Shown here one piece after another: positions 28,701 to 36,568 of a stretch of DNA of 64,000 nucleotides. Within the stretch, counting starts at the first letter, position 1. Each line of letters opens with the position of its first letter. The notes beneath the pieces are model-generated. The model was given only the letters and a program-made list of their open reading frames with translations, was not told where the DNA came from and made no database searches. The position numbers and the translations under genes are program-made. This stretch comes from CAZQFV01 sp964592645 (GTDB lineage Bacteria; Chloroflexota; Chloroflexia; DTKN01): the NCBI GenBank assembly GCA_964592645.1, contig CAZQFV010000015.1, positions 1 to 64,000 of the forward strand, written 5' to 3'.

Positions 28701-30245
28701 CCGCTCGTGCTCCCGCAGCAGGCGCGCGTTGTCCAGGGCCACGGCGGCCTGGCCGGCGATGGTGGAGAAAAGGGCCAGGTCGTGATCGTCGTAAAAGCCC
28801 TCGTGCTCATAGTTCTGGATGGTCATCACCCCGACGACCCGGTCGCCGGCGATGAGCGGCACGCCCATCCAGGAGAGGGGCCGCTGGCCGATGGTCTGGA
28901 TGCCGTGCGCCTCGTCGAAGGCAATGCTCTCTTCCAGGGAACGGAGCAACAGAGGCTGCTTGGTGCGGATCATATAACCGGTGAGCCCTTCGCCGCCCGG
29001 GTGTCGGATGTCGGGCTGGCGCTGTCCGTGCTCAAAGATCAGGGCCGTGTACCATTCGTCGGCCCGCTCGTCGTACAGGGCGATGTAAAAGTTGGTCGTG
29101 TCAAAGGCGCGGCCGACCTGCTGGTGGATCAGGGCGATCAGGGAATCCAGGCCGATGGAAGAAGAGGCGCCCCGGCTGACCTCGTTGAGGATCGACAGCT
29201 CGGTGATGCGCTGCTCGCGCTCCTCGGAAAGGCGGGCGTTCTCGATGGCCACCGCCGCCAGGTTGGCGATGTTGGAGAGGAGGTCCTGGTGGCGGCGGTC
29301 GTAGGCCCGGCGGCGGTTGGGGCTCTGCACGGCGACGACGCCGATCACGCGGTCGCCCACCTGCATCGGCACGCCCAGGTAGGAGAGGGCCGGCCGGCCC
29401 ACCACCTGAACGCCCAGCGCCGCCGCTTCCCGCTCCAGGTCCTCGCCCAGCAGGAGCGGCTGACGGGTCTGGACGATGTGCACGGTCAGCCCGCCGTCGG
29501 AGATGCGCAGCGGCTCCGACGCGATGCGCTGGCCGTCCTGCACAAAGTAGTCGAAGGTGACGAGCTCCTCGCCGGGATGGTAGAGGGCCACGTACAGGTT
29601 GGAGGTGTCCATCACCCGGCTGGCCTCGCGGTAGATGGACTCGAGGATGGCCTCGGTCTTGGTGGTGGTTATGATCGCCCGGCCGATCTCGTTGAGGGCC
29701 GAGAGCTCGGTGATGCGCCGCTCATGCTCGCGGCGCAGGAAAAGGTTCTCGATGGCCACGGCGGCCTGGCTGGCGATCGCTTCCAGGAGGTGACGATCCG
29801 ACTCGGAGAAGGCGTCGGGCTCGTAGCTCTGCACCGAGACCACGCCGATGGCCCGCTCGCGGGCCACCAGGGGGACGCCGAGCCAGGAGCGCGGCACATC
29901 GCCCAGGGGGATGGCGCCGTCGGGGAGGTCCTGGGCCGTGAGGTCGGTGAAGAGGAGCGGCGCGCGCTCGGTAAGGACCCGGCCGGCCAGTCCCCAGCCC
30001 TCGTCGCGACCGCGGAAGATGGGGGGCAGGCGGATGCCGCGGTCGTAGAGCGGCTCGAAGCGCAGACCGTCCTCCAAGGGGTCGTAGAGGGCCATGGCGA
30101 AACAGTCCGTGTCCATCACCCGGCCGGTCTCCTTGTAGATCAGCTCGAGCAGGGTGGACAGGTCCAGCTCCGAGGCCACGGCGCGCCCGATGTTGCAGAC
30201 TACCTCCAGGGCGATATCCTGCGGCGTCGTCTTTTTCTTGGCCAT
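25638..30245 (-). CDS. Eight-GAF sensor with C-terminal RsbR-type STAS domain
   Basis: A 1,535-aa cytoplasmic protein. Eight consecutive GAF modules of roughly 165-175 aa can be counted, each opening with a helix like ITELSALNEIGRA and carrying a YLGVPM or SWMGVPL core. The end (about 1395-1510) is a STAS domain very like RsbR (ILDITGVPVVDTSVAN), including the Thr/Ser residues phosphorylated by RsbT-type kinases in stressosomes. GAF2-3 and GAF4-5 look like a duplicated two-GAF unit. No rsbS, rsbT or kinase gene is adjacent. The ATG at 30245 follows GGAGGAAGATCG. The stop lies inside the convergent cyclase gene. Confidence 0.88.
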   Translation of the reverse strand: MAKKKTTPQDIALEVVCNIGRAVASELDLSTLLELIYKETGRVMDTDCFAMALYDPLEDGLRFEPLYDRGIRLPPIFRGRDEGWGLAGRVLTERAPLLFTDLTAQDLPDGAIPLGDVPRSWLGVPLVARERAIGVVSVQSYEPDAFSESDRHLLEAIASQAAVAIENLFLRREHERRITELSALNEIGRAIITTTKTEAILESIYREASRVMDTSNLYVALYHPGEELVTFDYFVQDGQRIASEPLRISDGGLTVHIVQTRQPLLLGEDLEREAAALGVQVVGRPALSYLGVPMQVGDRVIGVVAVQSPNRRRAYDRRHQDLLSNIANLAAVAIENARLSEEREQRITELSILNEVSRGASSSIGLDSLIALIHQQVGRAFDTTNFYIALYDERADEWYTALIFEHGQRQPDIRHPGGEGLTGYMIRTKQPLLLRSLEESIAFDEAHGIQTIGQRPLSWMGVPLIAGDRVVGVMTIQNYEHEGFYDDHDLALFSTIAGQAAVALDNARLLREHERRIVELSALNEIGRAILTTTRTEDILDVVYRETTRVMDTTNLYLALYHPAEERITFDYYVEDGARTEKPPIQVADGGLTAHIVQTKQPLLLGAGDMAEELAAVGIQPIGRPAAAYLGVPMLVGDRVIGVVAVQSPATAHAYDRRHQELLTNIANLAAAAIENARLSQERERRITELSTLTEISRAVSSALALDDLLHIVDQQVSRLFDTTNFYLVTYDEETDEWTLVFAREHGRMDPDLGRRYKVGAGLTGYIIRTRQPLFLPTAEINTAFHEAHGIATIGERALSWMGVPLLAADKVAGVMAIQSYEQENLYTQQDLALFSTIGTQVAAAIENARLFQQLEGRLADLTVLNEVSQMMLVAESEEELLAAIHRQVGRVMDAANFYVALYDPEKQDLNFAYYVEEGRIEAGRRYPISGGGLTVHIVQQRQALFLESDMDARLQELGIVGRGRMAKSYMGVPMMVGDQVVGALAVQSYEKERAFSARHLGLFTNIATQSAQAIQRLRLRSSEARKAQQLSIIGEVSRKVTAVLDLEELLRELARSIQLGFGYSNVAVFRVDEESNELVLGSLVGRYAGIMEWGFRQPLNEGLIGWAATNGQTLVCGNVTEDPRYVRGFDADELTLSEMCVPIIFGNRVIGVLDVQSEDENAFDREDVAAMETLAGQLAAAMRNAILFRERGQQLASLNALNQVIQATAATLSVQDLVKALCDVVIELMSPDGFFVALYDKDGQTLRAPFVMDEGVYYQDIQLSKKGFTEYMLRTGQPVFIRNMTQEADKYPVERSTMGGGKPAATWLGVPLQSAGKTIGAMVVQSYRNYAFDDQDLSFLQAAASQVVVSIEKARLFEETQQALEDLRKASEQQRRLFDIVRELSTPLVPITEGILVLPLVGTVDSQRAQQIIDVLLKGISERGAKVVILDITGVPVVDTSVANYLLQATQAVRLLGAECVLVGITPEVAQTVVGLGVDLSGLTTRSDLQGGVEYALKVLGQRIVKPPKRLTLPGQSAAPTEYTPQSAPPVPSR

Positions 30246-30334
30246 CGATCTTCCTCCAAGGGGACAAGGCTCGGCACAGAGACGTTGGAACAGTTTACGC
30301 CGCCTGCCGGTGTCGTGAACAACTCACCGGCCCC

Positions 30335-30363
30335 ATTTTACTACAATCGGTCCCACCCTGCAA
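30335..30363 (-). promoter_or_regulatory. Promoter of the GAF-STAS gene
   Basis: On the minus strand, TTGCAG (30358-30363), 17 bp, TAAAAT (30335-30340). The start codon is about 90 bp downstream with GGAGG in front of it. Confidence 0.65.
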
Positions 30364-30471
30364 CAGCGGGCTAGTTGGTGATTACCCAAAACTCGAATGC
30401 TGAGAAGACGGCTCACCCGCAATCGGGTATAATCGGGTTCTCGACACCCAGTACCCGTTGCGAGGTGAGCC

Positions 30472-30900
30472 ATGCTCAGTATACCAGAAGCCTTGGAGAC
30501 GCTCAAGTGCCTGACCGCGGCGCTCCGTGCGGAACTCGATACCTTCCTGTCCGCTTTTGCGGCGGTGCTCCCAGACGCCCGCCATCGCCGGTCGCTGCGT
30601 CTCCTGGTCCCCGCTGTGCTGGCGGCTCGCTCTCCGCATCCCGTAACGGCCGCGGCGCACGCGCCCGACCCACCGGCCAATCCGTGGGCCCTGGCCAAGC
30701 GCTTCTTGACGCTTCTGCATACCCCCCGCTTCTCGCATCAGCGGTGGCTGCAGGTCTTCTATGCCCACGGCGCGGGCGAGGTCGCCGCCTTGCCGCCTCG
30801 CCGGCGGCTGATCGTGGCCCTCGACCCGGTGAACCTGGAAAAGCCCTACGCCCGCAAGATCGAGGGCATTTGCAAGGTCCACAAGGACACGCCGCCGGGC
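30472..30900 (+). pseudogene. Truncated DDE transposase (IS4/IS701-like)
   Basis: About 143 codons resemble the N-terminal part of an IS4/IS701-type transposase, including the first catalytic aspartate in LIVALDPVNLEKPYARK and the following GICKVHKDTPPG. After about position 30900 similarity stops, and the open frame merely reads antisense through the glycine dehydrogenase gene. The rest of the DDE domain is missing, so it is a dead 5' remnant. A TATAAT-like sequence (30437-30442) and short CCCGAT-type inverted motifs lie upstream and may be part of the old element end. Confidence 0.65.
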
Positions 30901-30927
30901 TCGCCGCCTCCGATGAGTACAAACACC

Positions 30928-32406
30928 TCATCCCTCCCAGCGCAGGATCAGGTCCTTGGCCGCCCGCACCTCGTCCAGGCGCCGCAGCGGGGCATTGTGC
31001 GGAGCCGTGTGCAGGAGTTCGGGGTTCGTCCGCGCCTCCTCCACGATCCTGGCCAGGGCGTCGGCAAAGGCATCCAACGTCTCCCGGCTCTCTGTCTCGG
31101 TCGGTTCGATCATCAGGGCCTCGGGGACGATGAGCGGAAAGTAGTTGGTCGGCGGGTGAAAGCCGTAGTCGATCAGCCGCTTGGCGATGTCCAGGGCGCG
31201 CACGTCGCTGCCGGCGACCCGGCCCACGGCCACGAACTCGTGCATGCAGCGCCGGTCGTGGGAAAGTGGCAGGACCCCTTTCACCTTCTGCTGCAGGTAG
31301 TTGGCGTTGAGCACGGCGTCCTCGGCGGCCTGGCGCAGGCCGGCCGCGCCCAGCATGCGGATGTAGGTGTAGGCCCGCACCAGCACGCCGAACTGCCCAT
31401 GGAAGGTCTTGACCCGGCCGATCGAGCAGGCGGGAACGGTCCACTCGTAGAAGTAGCAGTCGTCGGTGTGCTGGTGCCCCTGGACATCGCCCGGGCACTC
31501 GTCGTCGCGGATGCGCTCGACGATCGGACCGGGCAGGAAGCGCGCCAGCGCCGCCGAACAGCCCACCGGGCCCGAGCCCGGTCCGCCGCCGCCGTGCGGC
31601 GTGGAAAAGGTCTTGTGCAGGTTCAAGTGCATCACGTCGATGCCCAGGTCGCCGGGGCGGACGATGCCCATAATGGCGTTGAAGTTGGCCCCGTCGCCGT
31701 AGAGCAGGCCGCCGCAGCCATGCACCAACTCGGCAATCTCCAACACGTGCTCGTCGAAGAGGCCCAGCGTGTTGGGGTTGGTCAGCATCAGCCCGACGAC
31801 CCGCTCGCTGCACTTGGCGCGCAGGTCCTCCAGGTCGACATTGCCGCGCGCGTCGGACCGGACCTCGACCACCTGGAACCCGCTCATGGCCGAGGTGGCC
31901 GGGTTGGTGCCGTGCGCCGAGTCGGGGATCAGGACGATGTCGCGGCCGCGGTCGCCGCGCTCATAGTGGTAGGCGCGCATCATCTGGATGCCGGTGAACT
32001 CGCCCTGGGCGCCGGCGGCCGGCTGCAGGGAGACGGCGGCAAAACCGCCGATCTCCTGCAGGAACTCTTGCAGCGCCCACATCAGCCGCATGTTGCCCTG
32101 GACGCTGTAGACCGGCTGGCCGGGATGCGTCTTGGTGAACCCGGGCATGGCCGCGGCCGCCTCGTTCACCTTGGGGTTGTACTTCATCGTGCACGACCCC
32201 AGCGGGTAGAACCCCACATCCACCCCATAGTTCATCCGCGAAAGGTGCACATAGTGCCGCACCAGGTCGACCTCGCTGACCTCGGGCAGGGGCAGGTCCG
32301 GTCGGAGGAACCCGGCCGGAATCTCGGCCTCGGGGACGCCGGCCTCGGGCAAAAAACAGCCGCAGCGCCCCGGCACGCTCAACTCAAAGACTGTAGGTTC
32401 GCTCAT
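30928..32406 (-). CDS. gcvPB: Glycine dehydrogenase (decarboxylating) subunit 2
   Basis: A 492-aa subunit of the two-subunit P-protein of the glycine cleavage system, which decarboxylates glycine and passes the aminomethyl group to lipoyl-GcvH. The PLP-binding lysine lies in NLHKTFSTPHGGGGPG (about residue 270), and SAHGTNPATSAM is conserved. It overlaps gcvPA by four bases (ATGA). Its 3' end abuts the transposase remnant. Confidence 0.96.
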   Translation of the reverse strand: MSEPTVFELSVPGRCGCFLPEAGVPEAEIPAGFLRPDLPLPEVSEVDLVRHYVHLSRMNYGVDVGFYPLGSCTMKYNPKVNEAAAAMPGFTKTHPGQPVYSVQGNMRLMWALQEFLQEIGGFAAVSLQPAAGAQGEFTGIQMMRAYHYERGDRGRDIVLIPDSAHGTNPATSAMSGFQVVEVRSDARGNVDLEDLRAKCSERVVGLMLTNPNTLGLFDEHVLEIAELVHGCGGLLYGDGANFNAIMGIVRPGDLGIDVMHLNLHKTFSTPHGGGGPGSGPVGCSAALARFLPGPIVERIRDDECPGDVQGHQHTDDCYFYEWTVPACSIGRVKTFHGQFGVLVRAYTYIRMLGAAGLRQAAEDAVLNANYLQQKVKGVLPLSHDRRCMHEFVAVGRVAGSDVRALDIAKRLIDYGFHPPTNYFPLIVPEALMIEPTETESRETLDAFADALARIVEEARTNPELLHTAPHNAPLRRLDEVRAAKDLILRWEG

Positions 32407-33755
32407 CGGGCCACCTCCGCCAGGGCCTGGACGAAGCGGTCGATCTCCGACGGCGCGACCATCTCGGTGACGCAGAGCAGGGTGCAGTTTTCCAGGTGCG
32501 GGTGCGTCTTGGAGAGGTCGAACCCGCCGATAAAGGCATGCTGCTCCAGCAGGCGCTCGTTGAGCTCGTCCACCGGCAGCGGGCAGCGCACCACGAACTC
32601 GTGGAAAAAGGGGCGGGTGCTGAGCACCTCAAAGCCGCGCAGCTTGCCGATGCGCTTGGCGGCGTAATGGGCGCGGTGATAGCAGATCTCGGCCACGCGG
32701 CGCAGTCCGCGCCGGCCCAGGGCGCCGAGGTAGACCGCCGCAGCCAGGGCGTTGAGGGCCTGGTTCGTGCAGATGTTGCTAGAGGCCTTTTCGCGGCGGA
32801 TGTGCTGTTCGCGGGTGGAGAGGGTCAGGACATAGCCCCGCCGGCCGTCGGCGTCCACCGTCTGCCCGGCCAGGCGGCCGGCCATCTTGCGCACCTCGGC
32901 CTTGCGGCAGGCGAAATAGCCCAGGTAGGGGCCGCCAAAGTTGAGCGGGTTGCCCATGGGCTGGCCCTCGCCCAACACGATGTCCGCCCCGACATCCCCC
33001 GGCGGGACGAAGATCGCCAGGGAGATGGGGTTGGCCGCCACGGCCAGCACGGCACCGGCGGCGTGCGCCGCCTCGGCCAACCGCCGCAGGCGCTCCGGGT
33101 CCAGCACTTCGCCCAGGAAGGTCGGCGTCTGCACCACCAGGCAGGAGGTATCGCCGTCGAGCCGCGCTTCCAGAGCATCCAGGTCGTTGGCCGGCGACTC
33201 GTCGCCCAGCAGCTCGAGGCCCGAGCCCTGGAGGTAGGTGCGCGCCACCTGGCGGTACTCGGGGTGCAGGTCTGGGGAGAGCAGCGCCTTGCGGCGCTTG
33301 CCGCGGGCGATATTGTGGGCCATGATCACGGCCTCGGCCACGGCGGTGCCGCCGTCATAGTGCGAGGCGTTGGCCACCTCCATGCCGGTGAGGGCGCAGA
33401 TCATGCTCTGGTACTCGAAGAGCGCCTGCAGGGTGCCCTGGCTGATCTCGGGCTGGTAGGGGGTGTAGGCGGTGTAGAACTCGGAGCGCCCGATGATCGC
33501 CTGCACCACGCTGGGGATATAGTGGTGGTAGGCGCCGGCCCCCAGGAAGCAGGTAAACTCCTCGACGTTGGCGTTCCAGGAGGCCAGTTCGTGCAGGTCC
33601 TCCAGAATCTCGATCTCGGAGAGCGGCTGGGGCAGCTTGAGGGTGGGGAAACGCTTGCCGGCCGGAACGTCGGCAAAGAGGTCTTCCACCTTTTCCACCC
33701 CAATGGCCCGCAGCATCTCCTGCCGTTGGGCCGCGGTATGGGGCGTGTAGGTCAT
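32403..33755 (-). CDS. gcvPA: Glycine dehydrogenase (decarboxylating) subunit 1
   Basis: A 450-aa subunit 1 of the P-protein. The N-terminus MTYTPHTAAQRQEML and the segment FLGAGAYHHYIPSVV are diagnostic. The frame is open further upstream, but that part is out-of-frame gcvH sequence; the ATG at 33755 overlaps the gcvH stop (TGATG). It forms a heterotetramer with gcvPB. Confidence 0.96.
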   Translation of the reverse strand: MTYTPHTAAQRQEMLRAIGVEKVEDLFADVPAGKRFPTLKLPQPLSEIEILEDLHELASWNANVEEFTCFLGAGAYHHYIPSVVQAIIGRSEFYTAYTPYQPEISQGTLQALFEYQSMICALTGMEVANASHYDGGTAVAEAVIMAHNIARGKRRKALLSPDLHPEYRQVARTYLQGSGLELLGDESPANDLDALEARLDGDTSCLVVQTPTFLGEVLDPERLRRLAEAAHAAGAVLAVAANPISLAIFVPPGDVGADIVLGEGQPMGNPLNFGGPYLGYFACRKAEVRKMAGRLAGQTVDADGRRGYVLTLSTREQHIRREKASSNICTNQALNALAAAVYLGALGRRGLRRVAEICYHRAHYAAKRIGKLRGFEVLSTRPFFHEFVVRCPLPVDELNERLLEQHAFIGGFDLSKTHPHLENCTLLCVTEMVAPSEIDRFVQALAEVAR

Positions 33756-34162
33756 CAATGGCCTCCCTTTTCCTCTTCCTTGCGGACATGCTCGGCGTAG
33801 GCGGCGGCGTCGAGCAGGAGGCCGTACTCCGCGGCGTCGCTCACCTGAAAGCGCACGATCCAGCCGGCCCCGTAGGGGTCGCTGTTGATCACCGCCGGGT
33901 CGGACTGCAGCTCCTCGTTGACCTCCAGGACCCGGCCGCCCATCGGCGCGTAGATGTCCGACGTGGCCTTGACCGACTCGACGACGCCGAACCCCTGGCC
34001 GCGGTCGTACTGCTCGCCCAGTTCGGGCAGCTCGACATAGACGATGTCCCCCAGCGACTTTTGGGCATAGTCGCTGATGCCGACGACGATGGTATCGCCC
34101 TCCAATCGTGCCCACTCGTGGGACTCGGCATAGCGCAGGTTGTCCAGGATCTGTGTCATCAT
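33755..34162 (-). CDS. gcvH: Glycine cleavage system H protein
   Basis: A 135-aa lipoyl carrier. The lipoylated lysine lies in VVESVKATSDIYAPMGG (about residue 63). It is the first gene of a gcvH-gcvPA-gcvPB operon. No gcvT aminomethyltransferase gene is present in the window. Two ATGs occur in tandem (34162, 34159); the second lies at better spacing from the GGAGGT. Confidence 0.95.
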   Translation of the reverse strand: MMTQILDNLRYAESHEWARLEGDTIVVGISDYAQKSLGDIVYVELPELGEQYDRGQGFGVVESVKATSDIYAPMGGRVLEVNEELQSDPAVINSDPYGAGWIVRFQVSDAAEYGLLLDAAAYAEHVRKEEEKGGH

Positions 34163-34211
34163 CGACCTCCTTTGGCATATCTTCCACCGGACAACGGATC
34201 ATACTGAACTG

Positions 34212-34240
34212 ATAGTATCAGATAGTCGGGGAATTGTCAA
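34212..34240 (-). promoter_or_regulatory. Promoter of the gcvH-gcvPA-gcvPB operon
   Basis: On the minus strand, TTGACA (34235-34240), 17 bp, TACTAT (34212-34217). The leader would be only about 45 nt, too short for a glycine riboswitch, and none is seen. Confidence 0.78.
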
Positions 34241-34254
34241 AAGGGGAATCGACG

Positions 34255-34283
34255 TTGCATTTTCGCCCGCGGTGTGGTACAAT
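34255..34283 (+). promoter_or_regulatory. Promoter of the radical SAM/HhH gene
   Basis: TTGCAT (34255-34260), 17 bp, TACAAT (34278-34283), about 47 bp before the ATG at 34331. It is divergent from the gcv promoter. Confidence 0.7.
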
Positions 34284-34330
34284 AAGCCTGTTCGAACACC
34301 TGTTCCAAGTAGCTCCTGGGAGGCCTGGCC

Positions 34331-35497
34331 ATGGATGTACTGGAGAAGCTGGAGCTGCTGGCCCGCGAGACGTGCTACGAGCCGGCCGAAGAGATCACGC
34401 CCACCGGCCGGCCGGCGCTGGAGCTGGGACATGCCGAGTCGCTGCCCGGCTGTATCCACCATGCCTGCACGCCGCGGGGGCATGTCACCCTGCTCAAGGG
34501 CATGATCACCAATGCCTGCGAGCGCAACTGCCTCTACTGCTGCTTTCGTGCGGGGCGCGATTTTCGCCGCGCCGTCTTTTCCCCCGACGAATTGGCCCTG
34601 ACCTTCGAGCGCCTCCACCGCGCCGGCCTGGCCCAGGGGCTCTTCCTCTCCTCCGGCATCGTCGGCGGCGGCCTGCGCACGCAGGACCAGATCATCGCCA
34701 CGGCCGAGATCCTGCGGGAAAAGTACCACTTTGGAGGCTATCTCCATCTAAAGATCATGCCCGGGGCCGACGCCGCCCAGGTGGCCCGGACGATGGAGCT
34801 GGCCGACCGGGTGAGCATCAACCTGGAGGCACCCAGCAGCGAGCGGCTGGCCACCCTGGCCCCCAAAAAGTCCTTCCAGGACGAGCTGGTCGCTCCGCTG
34901 CGCCGGGTGGAACAGATCCGGCAGTGGATGGGCGGCCGGGCGGGGACATGGGGCAACGCCCATCGCAGCGGCCCCAGCCTGACCACGCAGTTCGTCGTCG
35001 GGCCGGCCGGCGAGAGCGACGCCGAGCTGCTGCGCACCACCGCCTACCTGATGCGCCACCTGGGCCTGGCCCGGGCCTACTTTTCGGCCTTCAGCCCGGT
35101 GAAGGGCACGCCGTTGGAGGATCGTCCCGCCGAGTCGCCCGAGCGCCAGCGCCGGCTCTACCAGGCCTCCTTCCTGCTGCGCGACTATGGCTTTGGCGTG
35201 GACGACCTGGCGTTCGACGACCACGACCACCTGCCCCTGGACGCCGACCCCAAGCTGGCCTGGGCCCGCCAACACCTGGCCGAGTCCCCGCTGGAGGTCA
35301 ACACCGCCCCCCGCCGGCTGCTGCTGCGCATCCCGGGCATCGGGCCGCGGCTGGCCGACCGCCTGGTGGAGGCGCGCCAGAAGGGCCGGCTGCGCGACCT
35401 GGCCGACCTGCGCCATCTGGGCATCCCCGCCGAGCGGGCGGCTCCATTCGTGCTGCTCGACGGCAAGCGGCCGGCCCGGCAGCTACGTTTGTTCTGA
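34331..35497 (+). CDS. Radical SAM protein with C-terminal HhH motif (UDG-linked family)
   Basis: A 388-aa radical SAM enzyme. The [4Fe-4S] cysteines are in NACERNCLYCC (about residues 60-69), with a TIM-barrel-like core. The C-terminus carries a helix-hairpin-helix DNA-binding motif (IPGIGPRLADRLVEAR, about residue 340). This matches the putative DNA modification/repair radical SAM family that usually neighbours a uracil-DNA glycosylase-like gene. That partner is not adjacent here; the next gene is a glycosyltransferase with its own promoter. Its reaction is unknown. Confidence 0.82.
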   Translation: MDVLEKLELLARETCYEPAEEITPTGRPALELGHAESLPGCIHHACTPRGHVTLLKGMITNACERNCLYCCFRAGRDFRRAVFSPDELALTFERLHRAGLAQGLFLSSGIVGGGLRTQDQIIATAEILREKYHFGGYLHLKIMPGADAAQVARTMELADRVSINLEAPSSERLATLAPKKSFQDELVAPLRRVEQIRQWMGGRAGTWGNAHRSGPSLTTQFVVGPAGESDAELLRTTAYLMRHLGLARAYFSAFSPVKGTPLEDRPAESPERQRRLYQASFLLRDYGFGVDDLAFDDHDHLPLDADPKLAWARQHLAESPLEVNTAPRRLLLRIPGIGPRLADRLVEARQKGRLRDLADLRHLGIPAERAAPFVLLDGKRPARQLRLF

Positions 35498-35498
35498 G

Positions 35499-35527
35499 TT
35501 GACGGCCCCGCCCCCCTGTTGTACAAT
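35499..35527 (+). promoter_or_regulatory. Promoter of the glycosyltransferase gene
   Basis: TTGACG (35499-35504), 17 bp, TACAAT (35522-35527), immediately after the radical SAM stop codon. The leader holds a 9-bp inverted repeat (ACGTCGGAA/TTCCGACGT) before the ribosome binding site. Confidence 0.68.
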
Positions 35528-35608
35528 GCCCCTGGCGTCCGGGCGCCGGCGCGTTGAAACGTCGGAACGTCCCAACGCCCGACTTTCCGACGTCCCAAGG
35601 AGCGCTCC

Positions 35609-36493
35609 TTGGCCGAGACTCTCGAGTATGCCCCAGACTTGAGCATCATCATGCCGGCCCACAACGAGGCCGGACGGGTGGGCGACGTGGTGCGCGACGT
35701 GCGCGCGCGCTACCCCCAGGCCGAGGTCATCGTCGTCGACGACGCCTCCGCCGACGCCACCGCCGCCGAGGCCGCGGCCGCCGGGGCGAGCGTCGTCCGC
35801 CACCCCTACAACAAGGGCAACGGCGCGGCGGTCAAGACCGGGCTGCGGGCCGCCCGCGGACGTTATGTCGTTATTATGGACGCCGACGGCCAGCACGCCC
35901 CGGCGGACATCCCCCGGCTGCTGGCGCCGCTGGAGGAGTACGACCTGGTCGTGGGCGCGCGCGATCCGCACACCCAGGCCAACTGGCTGCGCCGCCTGGG
36001 CAACGCCGCCTTCAACGCCCTGGCCACCTATGTCACCGGCCGGCCGATCCCCGACCTGACCAGCGGTTTCCGCGCCGCCCGTCGCGCGCCTATGCGCGAG
36101 TTCTTGCACCTGCTGCCCAACGGCTACTCCTACCCCACGACGAGCACGCTGGCCTTCCTGAAGGCCGGCTACAGCGTGGCCTTTGTGCCCATCCAGGCGG
36201 CCCGGCGCGGCGGGGGCAAGAGCGGCGTCCGCCTGCTGCGCGACGGCGCGCGCTTCGTCCTGATCATCCTGCGCATCGCCACCCTCTTCAGCCCGCTCAA
36301 GATCTTTTTCCCGGTCAGCGTGGGGCTCTTTTTCCTGAGCTGCCTATCGGCCGGCTACACCATCGTCACCGAGTCCCGCCTGCACATCCCCAACTCGGCC
36401 GTGCTCCTCTTTACGATGAGCGTCATCGTCTTTCTCATCGGACTGGTCTCGGAGCAGATCGCCATGCTGCGGTTCGAGGGGAAAGAACGCTAA
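35609..36493 (+). CDS. Family 2 glycosyltransferase with C-terminal membrane helices
   Basis: A 294-aa GT2 enzyme of the polyprenyl-phosphate sugar transferase (DPM1/GtrB-like) type. The N-terminus reads LSIIMPAHNEAGRV, the nucleotide-binding acid pair is VVDDAS, and the metal-binding motif is MDADGQH. Two hydrophobic segments at about 230-280 anchor it to the membrane. The start is a TTG (35609) with AAGGAG about 9 bp upstream. It probably works with the following flippase-like protein on a lipid-linked sugar or cell-surface polymer. Confidence 0.85.
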   Translation: MAETLEYAPDLSIIMPAHNEAGRVGDVVRDVRARYPQAEVIVVDDASADATAAEAAAAGASVVRHPYNKGNGAAVKTGLRAARGRYVVIMDADGQHAPADIPRLLAPLEEYDLVVGARDPHTQANWLRRLGNAAFNALATYVTGRPIPDLTSGFRAARRAPMREFLHLLPNGYSYPTTSTLAFLKAGYSVAFVPIQAARRGGGKSGVRLLRDGARFVLIILRIATLFSPLKIFFPVSVGLFFLSCLSAGYTIVTESRLHIPNSAVLLFTMSVIVFLIGLVSEQIAMLRFEGKER

Positions 36494-36568
36494 TCGATTG
36501 TGGATCGGCGATTTCGTATCGTGGATCCTTGCCATTGCCAGTCGAAAATGCCCAAAAGGTAGCGTTCT

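Noticed and set aside
27435..30374. A 979-codon open frame on the plus strand
   Set aside because: It lies wholly antisense to the GAF-STAS gene, has no recognisable domain, and is explained by high GC with few stop codons in the opposite frame.
30901..32667. Continuation of the transposase frame to 32667
   Set aside because: After about 30900 the frame is antisense to gcvPB and loses transposase similarity.
33756..34202. Extended N-terminus of gcvPA
   Set aside because: The extra codons overlap gcvH in another frame; the ATG at 33755 gives the family-typical start.
34163..34211. Glycine riboswitch before gcvH
   Set aside because: The predicted leader is about 45 nt, too short, and shows no glycine aptamer features.
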